A DNA stretch of 19,249 bases from Ruminococcaceae bacterium UBA1404 (GTDB lineage: Bacteria; Bacillota; Clostridia; Oscillospirales; Ruminococcaceae), in assembly GCA_002305075.1 (NCBI GenBank), contig DBQC01000016.1, forward strand, positions 1 to 19,249, written 5' to 3'. The notes beneath the pieces were generated by a model that did not search any database, was not told the origin of the DNA, and saw nothing but the letters and a program-made list of their open reading frames with translations. Of this stretch, positions 7,989 to 15,210 are shown one piece after another. Numbering within the stretch: position 1 is the first letter of the stretch; each line of letters starts with the position of its first letter. Made by a program: the position numbers and the translations under genes.

Positions 7989-8466
7989 ATTTATGATACT
8001 TGCCGCCGGCGTTGATGGAAAAGGCCCGATAAAGCTGCTCGAGCAGCACCACCCGGCAGAGCTCGTGGGGCAAGGTCATGTCCGAAAGGGATAGGCGGGT
8101 TTGGGCGGCGGCCTCCACCTCGTCTGACAAGCCGTAGGAGCTGCCGATGATAAAGGCCATGGTGCTGGTTTGATACAGGGCGGTGCGGCCGATCAAGTCG
8201 GCCAGCCCCTCGGAGCTCATGCGTCGCCCGCCCACACAGAGGGCCACCGCATGGCTGCCCGACATAGCCTGCAATATGGCCCGGCCCTCTTTTTTAAGCC
8301 CCGCTTCAATCTGGGCCGGCGAGGGGCTTTGGGGTAACTTGTGTTCGGGAATTTCGGTGATGATAAGGCGACAATAGGCCCCCAACCGCTTTTGATACTC
8401 GGCGGCAGCCTGCCGATAGTAGTCGGCGCCAAGGCTGCCCACCGCAATAAGCTTTATGGTCATCAT
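7987..8466 (-). CDS. rlmH: 23S rRNA (pseudouridine1915-N3)-methyltransferase RlmH
   Basis: SPOUT-class methyltransferase that uses S-adenosylmethionine to methylate the pseudouridine at position 1915 in helix 69 of 23S rRNA on assembled ribosomes. The product is 159 residues from the ATG at 8466, exactly the usual family length. Visible features are TIKLIAVGSLGADYYRQA at the N-terminus, the SAM-binding knot FIIGSSYGLSDEV and the C-terminal signature LSDMTLPHELCRVVLLEQLYRAF ending in GGKYHK. The knot reads IGSSYG where relatives mostly have IGGSxG. Three ATGs are clustered (8472, 8466, 8463); GGAGGTAC gives 9-base spacing to 8466 but only 3 to 8472. The gene begins 15 bases after the walJ stop, so both are probably cotranscribed. 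Confidence 0.95.
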   Translation of the reverse strand: MMTIKLIAVGSLGADYYRQAAAEYQKRLGAYCRLIITEIPEHKLPQSPSPAQIEAGLKKEGRAILQAMSGSHAVALCVGGRRMSSEGLADLIGRTALYQTSTMAFIIGSSYGLSDEVEAAAQTRLSLSDMTLPHELCRVVLLEQLYRAFSINAGGKYHK

Positions 8467-8481
8467 GGCCATGTACCTCCC

Positions 8482-9276
8482 TCAGTAGACCACCATCTCG
8501 CCCGGGCCGTCCCGTGGCGCCACCCACAGGGTATAGTCCACTCCCGGGTGCATCTGCCGGGCGGATAGCGCCTGCTCCACCGTCTGCCTCGCCAGTTGGG
8601 GGCGGTTGTTCTCCCGGCTTAGGTGGGCCAGAATGAGCCGAGAAGCCCCCGAGGCGATGAGCCGGGCGGCCAAATTGCCACACTCCCGGTTGGAGAGATG
8701 GCCCAACCCCGACATAATGCGCTGTTTAAGGCTGTAGGGATAGGGCCCCTGGGCCAGCATGAGGGGGTCGTAATTGGCCTCTAAAATCACCAGGTCGGCC
8801 CCCGATAGGGCGTCAATCAGCCCCTCGGTCACCTGCCCGAGGTCGGTGGCAAGGGCGGCGGTGCGCCCGTCGGGAAAGGTGAGATGATAGCCTATGGGCG
8901 CCACACTGTCGTGGCTGACCTCAAAGCCCCGCACTTCCACCCCCTCCACCTCTAAGGGGAGACCCGGCTCGACCGCCTGTACATCAATGCCCGGCGGAAT
9001 ATGTCCGGCGGCGCACAGATGCTCAAGCACGCCGACCGAGGCATAGAGCCGCGCCCCGGTTCTTTTAAGAAAGACCCGCAAACCGGCAATATGGTCGGTG
9101 TGCTCGTGGGTAATCAGCACTGCGCCTATGTTTGGGGGTTCTATATCGATGGTTTTAAGGGCCGTGCAGAGGCGCTTGCAGCTGACGCCGGCGTCGATGA
9201 GCAGGCCACCCCCCGCCGTCGCCACAAAGCTGCTGTTGCCACTGCTGCCGCTAAAAAGCGAGCAGATTCTTGCCAT
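8482..9276 (-). CDS. walJ: WalJ/YycJ-type metallo-beta-lactamase-fold hydrolase
   Basis: MBL-fold metal-dependent hydrolase of the YycJ/WalJ family; in Bacilli the gene belongs to the WalRK cell-wall regulon and the protein has been linked to nuclease activity and to coordination of division with replication. The 264-residue product begins ARICSLFSGSSGNSSF, then carries the metal motif ITHEHTDHIAG with H57, H59, D61 and H62, and later a VSHDSVAPIGY segment and NRECGNLAARL. No signal peptide or membrane segment is seen, so it is cytoplasmic. The ATG has AGGAG 7 bases upstream. Here it sits between murA and rlmH without walR or walK; only the walJ-rlmH proximity recalls the Bacillus locus. Confidence 0.92.
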   Translation of the reverse strand: MARICSLFSGSSGNSSFVATAGGGLLIDAGVSCKRLCTALKTIDIEPPNIGAVLITHEHTDHIAGLRVFLKRTGARLYASVGVLEHLCAAGHIPPGIDVQAVEPGLPLEVEGVEVRGFEVSHDSVAPIGYHLTFPDGRTAALATDLGQVTEGLIDALSGADLVILEANYDPLMLAQGPYPYSLKQRIMSGLGHLSNRECGNLAARLIASGASRLILAHLSRENNRPQLARQTVEQALSARQMHPGVDYTLWVAPRDGPGEMVVY

Positions 9277-9302
9277 ATGTAAACTCCTATATCATTTTTA
9301 AA

Positions 9303-9330
9303 GGGACAGGCCGTGCACGCAGCCTGTCCC
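9303..9330 (-). terminator. Hairpin between murA and walJ, probable weak terminator/attenuator
   Basis: Perfect 9-bp stem GGGACAGGC / GCCTGTCCC with a 10-base loop, 6 bases past the murA stop on the minus strand. The tail is only TTT then A-rich, so termination may be partial. No promoter is obvious between this hairpin and walJ. Confidence 0.65.
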
Positions 9331-9336
9331 CCTGTG

Positions 9337-10626
9337 TTAGAGTGCCGTCCCGATGCGGGTGCCGTCGGGAATGGTCTGCTTTTCAATGTCACCGCCCAAG
9401 GCGCGGATTTTTTGCACAAGGCAGGAGTAACCCCGCTCTACATGCTCTACATCCTCAATTTCGGTGACGCCCTCGGCCATAAGACCCGCAATAACCAGCG
9501 CCATACCGGCCCGCAGATCGGTAGCCTTAACCGGTGCGCCGGTGAGGGTGCTCACCCCCTCGATGATGGCGATTTTGCCATCTACCGTCACATTGGCGCC
9601 CATGCGCTTGAGCTCGTCCATGTAGCGAAAGCGCCCGTCCCACACCCCTTCGGTGACCACGCTGGTGCCGGCCGCGCGGCAGAGCATGGCCCCCATTTGG
9701 GGCTGCATATCGGTGGGAAATCCGGGATGGGGCATGGTTTTAAGGTTGATTTTCTCGATGACCGGGCTGCCAATCACCCGCACCGAATCGTCGTATTCCT
9801 CCACCTTGGCACCCACCTCCCGCAGCTTGTCGGTGATGGATTCAAGGTGCTTGGGGATAACATTCTTCACCAGAATGTCGCCGCAGGTGGCGGCGGCCAG
9901 CACCATGTAGGTGCCCGCCTCGATCTGGTCGGGGATGATGCTGTAATCAACACCCCGGAGCATGTCCACCCCGTGAATTTTAATCACATCGGTGCCGGCA
10001 CCTCGAATGTCGGCCCCGCAGGCGTTTAGAAAGTTGGCCAAATCGACAATGTGGGGCTCTTTGGCCACATTCTCCATCACCGTGACCCCCTGGGCTTTAA
10101 CGGCCGCCAGCATCACATTGACGGTGGCCCCCACCGACACCACATCAAAACGGATATGGGCGCCCCGCGGACCGCCGGGCACCTGCACATTGATCATGCC
10201 GCTGGAGATGGATACATCGCCGCCGAGCGCCTCGAAGCCCTTGATATGCTGGTCGATGGGCCGCACCCCAAAGTGGCAGCCGCCCGGCATGGAAACGCTG
10301 GCCTGACCCGTGCGCCCCATCAGCGCTCCGATAAAGTAGTAAGAGGCCCTTAGGCTTCGGGCCAGCTCGTAGGGCACGGTGCAGCTGCTGATGTTGGTGG
10401 TGTCTATTTCCAGCACACCGCTGTCGATAAAGTCCACCTTGGCGCCTAACTCCCGCAGGGTGGTGGTCAGCACGGTTACATCGCTAATGTTGGGCACATT
10501 CTCTATCACACAGCGCCCGCCCACCAGCACAGTGGCCGGCAAAATGGCCACCACCGCATTTTTTGCACCGTCTATGGTGACCGAGCCACGCAGCCGAGCT
10601 CCACCGTTTATGACATATTTATCCAA
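9337..10626 (-). CDS. murA: UDP-N-acetylglucosamine 1-carboxyvinyltransferase MurA
   Basis: First committed enzyme of peptidoglycan precursor synthesis: transfers enolpyruvate from phosphoenolpyruvate to UDP-GlcNAc in the cytoplasm. The 429-residue protein has the early Lys in IDGAKNA (K22) and the active-site Cys C117 in MPGGCHFGVRP, equivalent to E. coli C115. With Cys rather than Asp there, the enzyme is expected to be fosfomycin-sensitive. Other blocks are GFPTDMQPQM and DLRAGMALVIAGL near the C-terminus, typical of EPSP-synthase-like folds. The start is a TTG at 10626 with GAGGAG 7 bases upstream; there is no closer ATG giving a normal N-terminus. Many Firmicutes have two MurA paralogues; which one this is cannot be decided from the window. 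Confidence 0.96.
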   Translation of the reverse strand: MDKYVINGGARLRGSVTIDGAKNAVVAILPATVLVGGRCVIENVPNISDVTVLTTTLRELGAKVDFIDSGVLEIDTTNISSCTVPYELARSLRASYYFIGALMGRTGQASVSMPGGCHFGVRPIDQHIKGFEALGGDVSISSGMINVQVPGGPRGAHIRFDVVSVGATVNVMLAAVKAQGVTVMENVAKEPHIVDLANFLNACGADIRGAGTDVIKIHGVDMLRGVDYSIIPDQIEAGTYMVLAAATCGDILVKNVIPKHLESITDKLREVGAKVEEYDDSVRVIGSPVIEKINLKTMPHPGFPTDMQPQMGAMLCRAAGTSVVTEGVWDGRFRYMDELKRMGANVTVDGKIAIIEGVSTLTGAPVKATDLRAGMALVIAGLMAEGVTEIEDVEHVERGYSCLVQKIRALGGDIEKQTIPDGTRIGTAL

Positions 10627-10720
10627 GGCGATACTCCTCTTATAGGTTTTTCCGCAATTTTAGTATGTTCCTTTGGGCGTTCTTTTAACGCACCCTTTGC
10701 CTGCCTTTATCTAGAAGATA

Positions 10721-10749
10721 ATTGTACGCATTTTCACAAAAGAAGTCAA
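10721..10749 (-). promoter_or_regulatory. Sigma-A promoter of murA
   Basis: Minus-strand TTGACT (10749-10744), 17-base spacer, TACAAT (10726-10721). The start near 10714 gives a leader of about 88 bases with a small GCGTT/AACGC hairpin (10677-10691) and the ribosome site. The -35 lies in one arm of the inverted repeat at 10741-10775. Confidence 0.82.
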
Positions 10750-10775
10750 TGTATTAACATAGAATATCGACTTCT
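10741..10775. repeat. Inverted repeat over the murA -35 box
   Basis: AGAAGTCAAT (10741-10750) and ATCGACTTCT (10766-10775) pair over 10 bases with one G-U, around a 15-base A/T-rich loop. On the minus strand it follows the strong terminator of the M23 gene and its tail is T-rich (TTCTTTTG), so it could be a second hairpin for that gene, an operator for murA, or both. Confidence 0.5.
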
Positions 10776-10776
10776 G

Positions 10777-10809
10777 AAAAAGGCCGGCCCATCCGCGGAT
10801 GGGCCGGCC
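10777..10809 (-). terminator. Terminator of the M23 peptidase gene (loopless 28-bp palindrome)
   Basis: The 28 bases 10782-10809 are a perfect palindrome (GGCCGGCCCATCCG and its complement, no spacer), followed on the minus strand by TTTTT. It begins 15 bases past the stop codon of the M23 gene. In RNA it would fold to a very GC-rich stem with a small forced loop. Confidence 0.88.
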
Positions 10810-10823
10810 CGGCTCGGGGATGC

Positions 10824-12581
10824 TTAATAAGGGGTTACGCCAATATAGTTGGCGGGGTTCATATATTTTCCGTTTATGCGAATTTCAAAGTGAACATGCA
10901 CGCCGGTAGACCGTCCGGTTCGGCCCATGGCCGCAATGGCCTGACCCTGCTCCACCCACTGGCCGGGGGTGACATAAATGGTGCTGTTGTGAGCATAAAG
11001 GGTCTGCACGCCGCCGCCATGGTCGATCATCACATGGTTGCCGTAGCCAACGCCCGAGTAGCGCACTAAGGTGACAACCCCCGCTTTGGAGGCCCGGATG
11101 GTGGCGCCGCTTCTAAGGGCGATGTCCATACCGGTGTGTCCGTAGTAGCCGTAAAAACCGCAGGTCATTCGGCCTCCGCCCGCCACCGGCCATAGAAAGG
11201 AGCTGCTGGTCGAGCTGGTGGTAGTGACCACCTGATTTTCGGGCACCTTGCCGCCCACCACAATCTTTTCGTTGACCGCATCGGACAGCACCCGGGTGTC
11301 CAGTATGACCCGGTCCTGCTCCACGCCGTCCACATAGCTCACCCGGGCGCGGATCTCCTTGACGCCGTTTTTACCCACCTGGGTGACGTCCACCGAGCCC
11401 TGAGGCCGGTTGGGGTCTATGGTGCGCTGGATTTTGAAGGGGATGCTTTCCTCGTAGACTTCCTCCTTGACCACCTTGACCCCTAAAAAGGGAACCGACT
11501 GGCTAAGAAGCACTTCCTGGCCCACAAGCAGCTTGGTTTCGATGGTGGGGTTAAGCTTTTTAAGCTCGTCATAGGGCACATTGTTGCGCTGAGCGATAAG
11601 GGTGGGGGCATCGCCCCGCTTAACGGTATAGATGCGTTGCTGCTGCACCAACCGGGTGACGCTTTGCTCAATTTTATCGATGCTGGAGATGGAGCTGACC
11701 GGATAAAGTCCGCTGCGGATTTCAACATTTTGCACAAACTCCACGGTCTCGGTCTCATCGCCGGTGCGGTGGGCGTCGAGCAGGGCATCGAGCATTCCGG
11801 CAATCAGCCGCTCGTCCTTAACGGCGCCCTGGAAGGCGTTGTCCACATAGAGACCGGAAGCTTCGGTAATCTCGTTGCCCGAAGCCATAATAAGCCGGTT
11901 GGTCAGCTCGTTGACCGTGATAAGCTCGTTGCTGTCCACAATGGCCGTCTTAAACTCGGGCATGTGGTCGGAGGGGGGGATATAGTCCTCGTAGACAATG
12001 CGCCCCTGCATCTGCTTTTCGGCCCGGTTAAAGACCGATTCGTCGGCAATATAGCCCACAAACTCGCCGTTGTAGCCCAGGGCAAGTCCAAAGTTAATCT
12101 GGGTGAGCACCGTGATAACCGCCACAAAGCCCGCAAGGGCGGCAGTGGGCAAAAGATAGTCTTTGTTGGTAAAGACGGTTTTAAGGCCCCTGAGCAACAG
12201 TCTAACCGCCCGGGAGCCCCAATAGACAATAAGCCGACCCGGGCTCTGCCCGGCAGCTTGTTTGCTTCCAGATATCAGGGCGGTATAGCCCTCTTTTATA
12301 AGGTCGATGGGAATGTCGTTTTGCAGAACAAGACGGTAGGCTCCGCGCCGGGCGCTGGCTTTTATGCGCACAAACATCCGCCCGCACAATCCGGCGAGCG
12401 CTACAATGCGCAAAAGCAGCCAAGAACCAAGGTCCAAAACCCCCTCGCCAAGCCACTGACAGAGACTCATTAAAGACCAAATAGGCCCCTGAGTTCGGTC
12501 CTCGGTGGCGGGGGGATGGGTGGGTTTGTCGGCAATACCTATAGCTATACTACCGGCGCTCTGCTCATGTTGAGGAGACAA
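10824..12581 (-). CDS. Membrane-anchored LysM-G5-M23 peptidoglycan endopeptidase
   Basis: Predicted zinc metallopeptidase cutting peptidoglycan cross-bridges at the outer face of the membrane. Residue numbers count from a GTG at 12587. The N-terminal 140 residues are basic and contain a hydrophobic stretch at about 50-72. A clear membrane helix lies at about 146-171 (LLPTAALAGFVAVITV). A linker follows, then LysM at 319-362 (YTVKRGDAPTLIAQRN), a G5 domain at about 373-450 and a C-terminal M23 domain with H484/D488 in GHTGMD and H564/H566 in GVHVHFEI, all zinc ligands intact. I prefer the TTG at 12581 (585 residues) since AAAGGAG is 8 bases before it but only 2 before the GTG. The LysM-G5-M23 order is common in clostridial cell-wall and sporulation peptidases; the long cytoplasmic N-terminus is less usual. 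Confidence 0.9.
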   Translation of the reverse strand: MSPQHEQSAGSIAIGIADKPTHPPATEDRTQGPIWSLMSLCQWLGEGVLDLGSWLLLRIVALAGLCGRMFVRIKASARRGAYRLVLQNDIPIDLIKEGYTALISGSKQAAGQSPGRLIVYWGSRAVRLLLRGLKTVFTNKDYLLPTAALAGFVAVITVLTQINFGLALGYNGEFVGYIADESVFNRAEKQMQGRIVYEDYIPPSDHMPEFKTAIVDSNELITVNELTNRLIMASGNEITEASGLYVDNAFQGAVKDERLIAGMLDALLDAHRTGDETETVEFVQNVEIRSGLYPVSSISSIDKIEQSVTRLVQQQRIYTVKRGDAPTLIAQRNNVPYDELKKLNPTIETKLLVGQEVLLSQSVPFLGVKVVKEEVYEESIPFKIQRTIDPNRPQGSVDVTQVGKNGVKEIRARVSYVDGVEQDRVILDTRVLSDAVNEKIVVGGKVPENQVVTTTSSTSSSFLWPVAGGGRMTCGFYGYYGHTGMDIALRSGATIRASKAGVVTLVRYSGVGYGNHVMIDHGGGVQTLYAHNSTIYVTPGQWVEQGQAIAAMGRTGRSTGVHVHFEIRINGKYMNPANYIGVTPY

Positions 12582-12672
12582 AAGCACCGCTCCTTTCGTG
12601 GATGGCGTATTACAGCCTATTCAGTCCGGCTTTATAACAGCACTAAGCCAGACCATGATTCTGATTTTACTC

Positions 12673-12700
12673 ATTATATCACAAATGCCTGTCTGCTCAA
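12673..12700 (-). promoter_or_regulatory. Sigma-A promoter of the M23 peptidase gene
   Basis: Minus-strand TTGAGC (12700-12695), 16-base spacer, perfect TATAAT (12678-12673) with an extended TGA just before it. The leader would be about 85 bases. Confidence 0.75.
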
Positions 12701-12771
12701 GGCAAAAGGACAATTTGTTATCAAGAGTTCACTTAACGGCCATATTTTGGGCCGGCGATAGAGCAAAACGA

Positions 12772-12794
12772 CCAAAACTCATGGGTAGTTTTGG
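12772..12794 (-). terminator. Possible terminator after thrS
   Basis: On the minus strand CCAAAACT and AGTTTTGG form a perfect 8-bp stem with a 7-base loop, followed by TCGTTTTGC, about 19 bases past the thrS stop. Moderate strength. The rest of 12588-12812 holds only the M23 promoter and leader. Confidence 0.55.
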
Positions 12795-12812
12795 GCGTTT
12801 CACCATAAAGTA

Positions 12813-14726
12813 TTACAATTTAATAACTTTGCGTGCAACCTCGTCTTTTAGCTGATCTATGAGGCTCTCCAGGCTCATTTGGCCCTTGTCCCCCTCGGCG
12901 CGGTCGCGCACCGAGACAGTACCCTCGCCCACCTCTTTGTCGCCGAGCACCAGCATATAGGGCACCTTTTGCAGCTGGCTCTCCCGAATGCGGTAGCCAA
13001 TCTTCTCGTTTCGGTCGTCGAGCTCCACCCTAAAGCCGGCGGCCTTAAGGCGCTCATAGACGCTTTGGGCATAGTCAGCCTGCTTTTCGCTGATGGGCAG
13101 CACCGTAAGCTGAACCGGCGCCAGCCAGAGAGGGAAGGCTCCGGCAAAGTGCTCGGTGAGGATGCCGATAAACCGCTCGATGCTGCCAAACACCACCCGG
13201 TGTATCATGATGGGCCGGTGCTTTTGGCCGTCCGGCCCGGTGTACTCCAGCTCAAAGCGCTCGGGCATCTGGAAGTCCAGCTGGATGGTGCCGCACTGCC
13301 ATGTGCGCCCGATGCAGTCGGTGAGGTGGAAGTCCAGCTTGGGCCCGTAAAAGGCGCCGTCGCCCTCGTTGATGACCACTTGATGGCCCATCTCGGTGAT
13401 GGCCTCGCGCAGCGCCTCGGTGGCCACATCCCAGTCCTCCTGGGCGCCCATGGAGTTCTCGGGACGGGTGGACAGCTCGATGTGGTAGTCAAAGCCAAAG
13501 GTCTGCTTATACACCGTGTCAATCAGGGTGGCCACGCCCTTGATTTCATCTTTGATTTGCTCGCGGGTCATGAAGATGTGGGCGTCGTCCTGATTAAAGC
13601 AGCGCACCCGCATCAGGCCGTGCAGCGCACCGGACAGCTCGTGGCGGTGCACCTGCCCCACCTCGGCAATGCGCAACGGCAGCTCCCGATAGGAGTGGGG
13701 GCGGGTTTTATACACCAGCATACCACCGGGGCAGTTCATAGGTTTTAGGCAGAAGGGCTGCTCGTCGATCTGCGTGGTATACATATTGTCCTTATAGTGA
13801 TCCCAGTGGCCGCTGCGGTGCCAGAGGTCGGCGCTGAGCAGAATGGGGGTGGATATTTCGCTGTATCCGGCCGCCTCGTGGAGCTCCCGCCAGTAGTTCA
13901 TAAGCAGGTTGCGCAGCAGCATACCCTTGGGCAGGAAAAAGGGGAAGCCGGGGCCTTCGTCGAGGAAGGTAAACAGCTCGAGGTCGCGGCCAATCTTGCG
14001 GTGGTCACGCTTTTTAGCCTCCTCCAGCATGGCCAGATACTCGGTCAGCTGGCTTTCCTTGGGATAGGCAAGGCCGTAAAGCCGCGAGAGCATACGGTTT
14101 TGGCTGTCTCCCCGCCAGTAGGCGCCTGTGCACTGGGTCACCTTGACGGCTTTGAGGGCACCGGTGTTCAGCAGATGGGGGCCGGCGCAGAGGTCCACAA
14201 ACTCCCCCTGCCGGTAGAAGGAGAGGCTCTCTCCCGCCTCGGCCAAGTCGGCGATCAGCTCAAGCTTGTAGGGCTGGTCGGCCATAAGAGTTTTGGCCTC
14301 TTCCTCGGACAGCGAACAGCGCTCGATGGGCAGGTTCTCCTTGATGATGCGCTTCATCTCGGCCTCGATTTTTTCCATGTCCTCGGGGGTGAAGGGGATC
14401 TCCACATCAAAGTCGTAATAAAAACCGTTTTCAATGGCCGGGCCTATGGCAAATTTGGCCCCGGGATAAAGCCGCAGCACAGCCTGGGCCATCACATGGG
14501 TGGCGGTATGCCAGTAAGCCTTTTTGCCTCCATCATCCTCAAAGGTGAGGATAGACAGGGCGCAGTCTCGGTCTAAGGGAGTGCGCAAATCACAGAGCTC
14601 GCCGTCTATGGTGGCCGCACAGGCCGCCTTGTAGAGGCCGGCTCCTAAGCTCTTTGCCACATCGGCCACGGTGGTGCCTGCCGGATACTGCTTGACGACA
14701 TCGCCTTTTAGCGTTATGTTGACCAT
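12813..14726 (-). CDS. thrS: Threonyl-tRNA synthetase
   Basis: Class II aminoacyl-tRNA synthetase charging tRNA-Thr and clearing mischarged Ser-tRNA. The 637-residue protein is full length: TGS domain (1-62), N2 editing domain with H73 and H77 in YWHTATHVMAQ and C180/H184 in LCAGPH, catalytic core with zinc ligand C332 in KPMNCPGG, motif 2 RHELSGALHGLMRVRCFNQDDAH (its His is another zinc ligand) and motif 3 near GSIERFIGILTEHF, then the anticodon-binding domain from about 540 (APVQLTVLPISEKQADYA). Start at ATG 14726, with AAAGGAG 9 bases upstream; the frame stays open upstream to 14837 but that part is the T-box terminator region. Expression should rise when uncharged tRNA-Thr accumulates, through the leader. 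Confidence 0.97.
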   Translation of the reverse strand: MVNITLKGDVVKQYPAGTTVADVAKSLGAGLYKAACAATIDGELCDLRTPLDRDCALSILTFEDDGGKKAYWHTATHVMAQAVLRLYPGAKFAIGPAIENGFYYDFDVEIPFTPEDMEKIEAEMKRIIKENLPIERCSLSEEEAKTLMADQPYKLELIADLAEAGESLSFYRQGEFVDLCAGPHLLNTGALKAVKVTQCTGAYWRGDSQNRMLSRLYGLAYPKESQLTEYLAMLEEAKKRDHRKIGRDLELFTFLDEGPGFPFFLPKGMLLRNLLMNYWRELHEAAGYSEISTPILLSADLWHRSGHWDHYKDNMYTTQIDEQPFCLKPMNCPGGMLVYKTRPHSYRELPLRIAEVGQVHRHELSGALHGLMRVRCFNQDDAHIFMTREQIKDEIKGVATLIDTVYKQTFGFDYHIELSTRPENSMGAQEDWDVATEALREAITEMGHQVVINEGDGAFYGPKLDFHLTDCIGRTWQCGTIQLDFQMPERFELEYTGPDGQKHRPIMIHRVVFGSIERFIGILTEHFAGAFPLWLAPVQLTVLPISEKQADYAQSVYERLKAAGFRVELDDRNEKIGYRIRESQLQKVPYMLVLGDKEVGEGTVSVRDRAEGDKGQMSLESLIDQLKDEVARKVIKL

Positions 14727-14752
14727 TTGATAATCTCCTTTCAGTAAAAAAC

Positions 14753-15011
14753 AAAAAAGCCCCGCCCACACACTGGGGCGAAGCTCAATAAGCTCCACGG
14801 TTCCACCCGGTTTGGCGCGCCAAGGCGCACCGCTCATTTTGGGCCTTTAACGCAGCCCACACGCTGTGTTTGGGGCTTTATGGCCTTAATCACAGGCTCA
14901 GGGGTGGTGCCCGGCACTCGGCGGCTAAAAGGGCTTGCAGCAAATGCCCTTTCTCTCTAAAAACCGCTGCTTGAGCTTGGGGTTCCCCGTCTACGCTTTG
15001 CTCGTATTTGT
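14753..15011 (-). promoter_or_regulatory. Threonine-specific T-box riboswitch (thrS leader)
   Basis: The minus-strand leader has the parts of a T-box in order. The Stem I base is GCTCA/TGAGC. The conserved AGAGAG is at 14958-14953. An apical stem AAAGGGC/GCCCTTT (14952-14928) has a TGCTGCAAG loop side. A specifier region contains GGGCACCACCCC. The T-box sequence GGGTGGAACCGTGG (14808-14795) would pair with the tRNA acceptor end through TGGA. Last is a GC-rich terminator hairpin GCCCC/GGGGC (14779-14759) followed by TTTTTT. I read the specifier as ACC (14908-14906), a threonine codon matching the gene. Uncharged tRNA-Thr would favour the antiterminator. Detailed pairing was judged by eye. Confidence 0.92.
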
Positions 15012-15017
15012 GTGCTC

Positions 15018-15047
15018 ATCATAGCACCGGGCGGGCGGCTTTGTCAA
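15018..15047 (-). promoter_or_regulatory. Sigma-A promoter of the thrS T-box transcript
   Basis: Minus-strand consensus TTGACA (15047-15042), 18-base spacer, TATGAT (15023-15018) preceded by TGC. The -10 sits in an inverted repeat GTGCT-ATGATG-AGCAC (15012-15027). Confidence 0.85.
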
Positions 15048-15088
15048 CGGCCAAAATATATTTCTCGCTTGCACGGCGCTAAAGCGCC

Positions 15089-15117
15089 TTGACACTGATT
15101 ATGGCTGAATGTAAAAT
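15089..15117 (+). promoter_or_regulatory. Sigma-A promoter of rny
   Basis: Consensus TTGACA (15089-15094), 17-base spacer, TAAAAT (15112-15117). A second perfect TATAAT lies at 15163-15168 but lacks a good -35. Just upstream is a GGCGCTAAAGCGCC palindrome (15075-15088), and the leader holds GCGGCAAAGCCGC (15173-15185) before the ribosome site. Confidence 0.83.
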
Positions 15118-15210
15118 AAGTATGATTGTGTGATTTTTTGGGTATGTGTGTGTCCAATATCTTATAATCATCGCGGCAAAGCCGCCAAAATAGAAGAAAG
15201 GAGGATTTTT

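Noticed and set aside
11637..12473. 278-codon open frame opposite the M23 peptidase gene
   Set aside because: Antisense shadow; composition follows the coding frame of the real gene and no domain is recognisable.
12879..13748. 289-codon open frame on the plus strand inside thrS
   Set aside because: It is exactly antisense to a full-length conserved thrS and has no ribosome site or family resemblance; it results from GC-rich third positions.
14727..14837. Upstream in-frame extension of thrS
   Set aside because: It translates the T-box and terminator RNA; the ATG at 14726 has a good ribosome site and gives the normal TGS start.
15130..15210. 27-residue N-terminal extension of RNase Y
   Set aside because: It would precede the membrane anchor with a Cys-rich stretch not expected in the family, runs through the second TATAAT and hairpin, and has no ribosome site, whereas the GTG at 15211 does.
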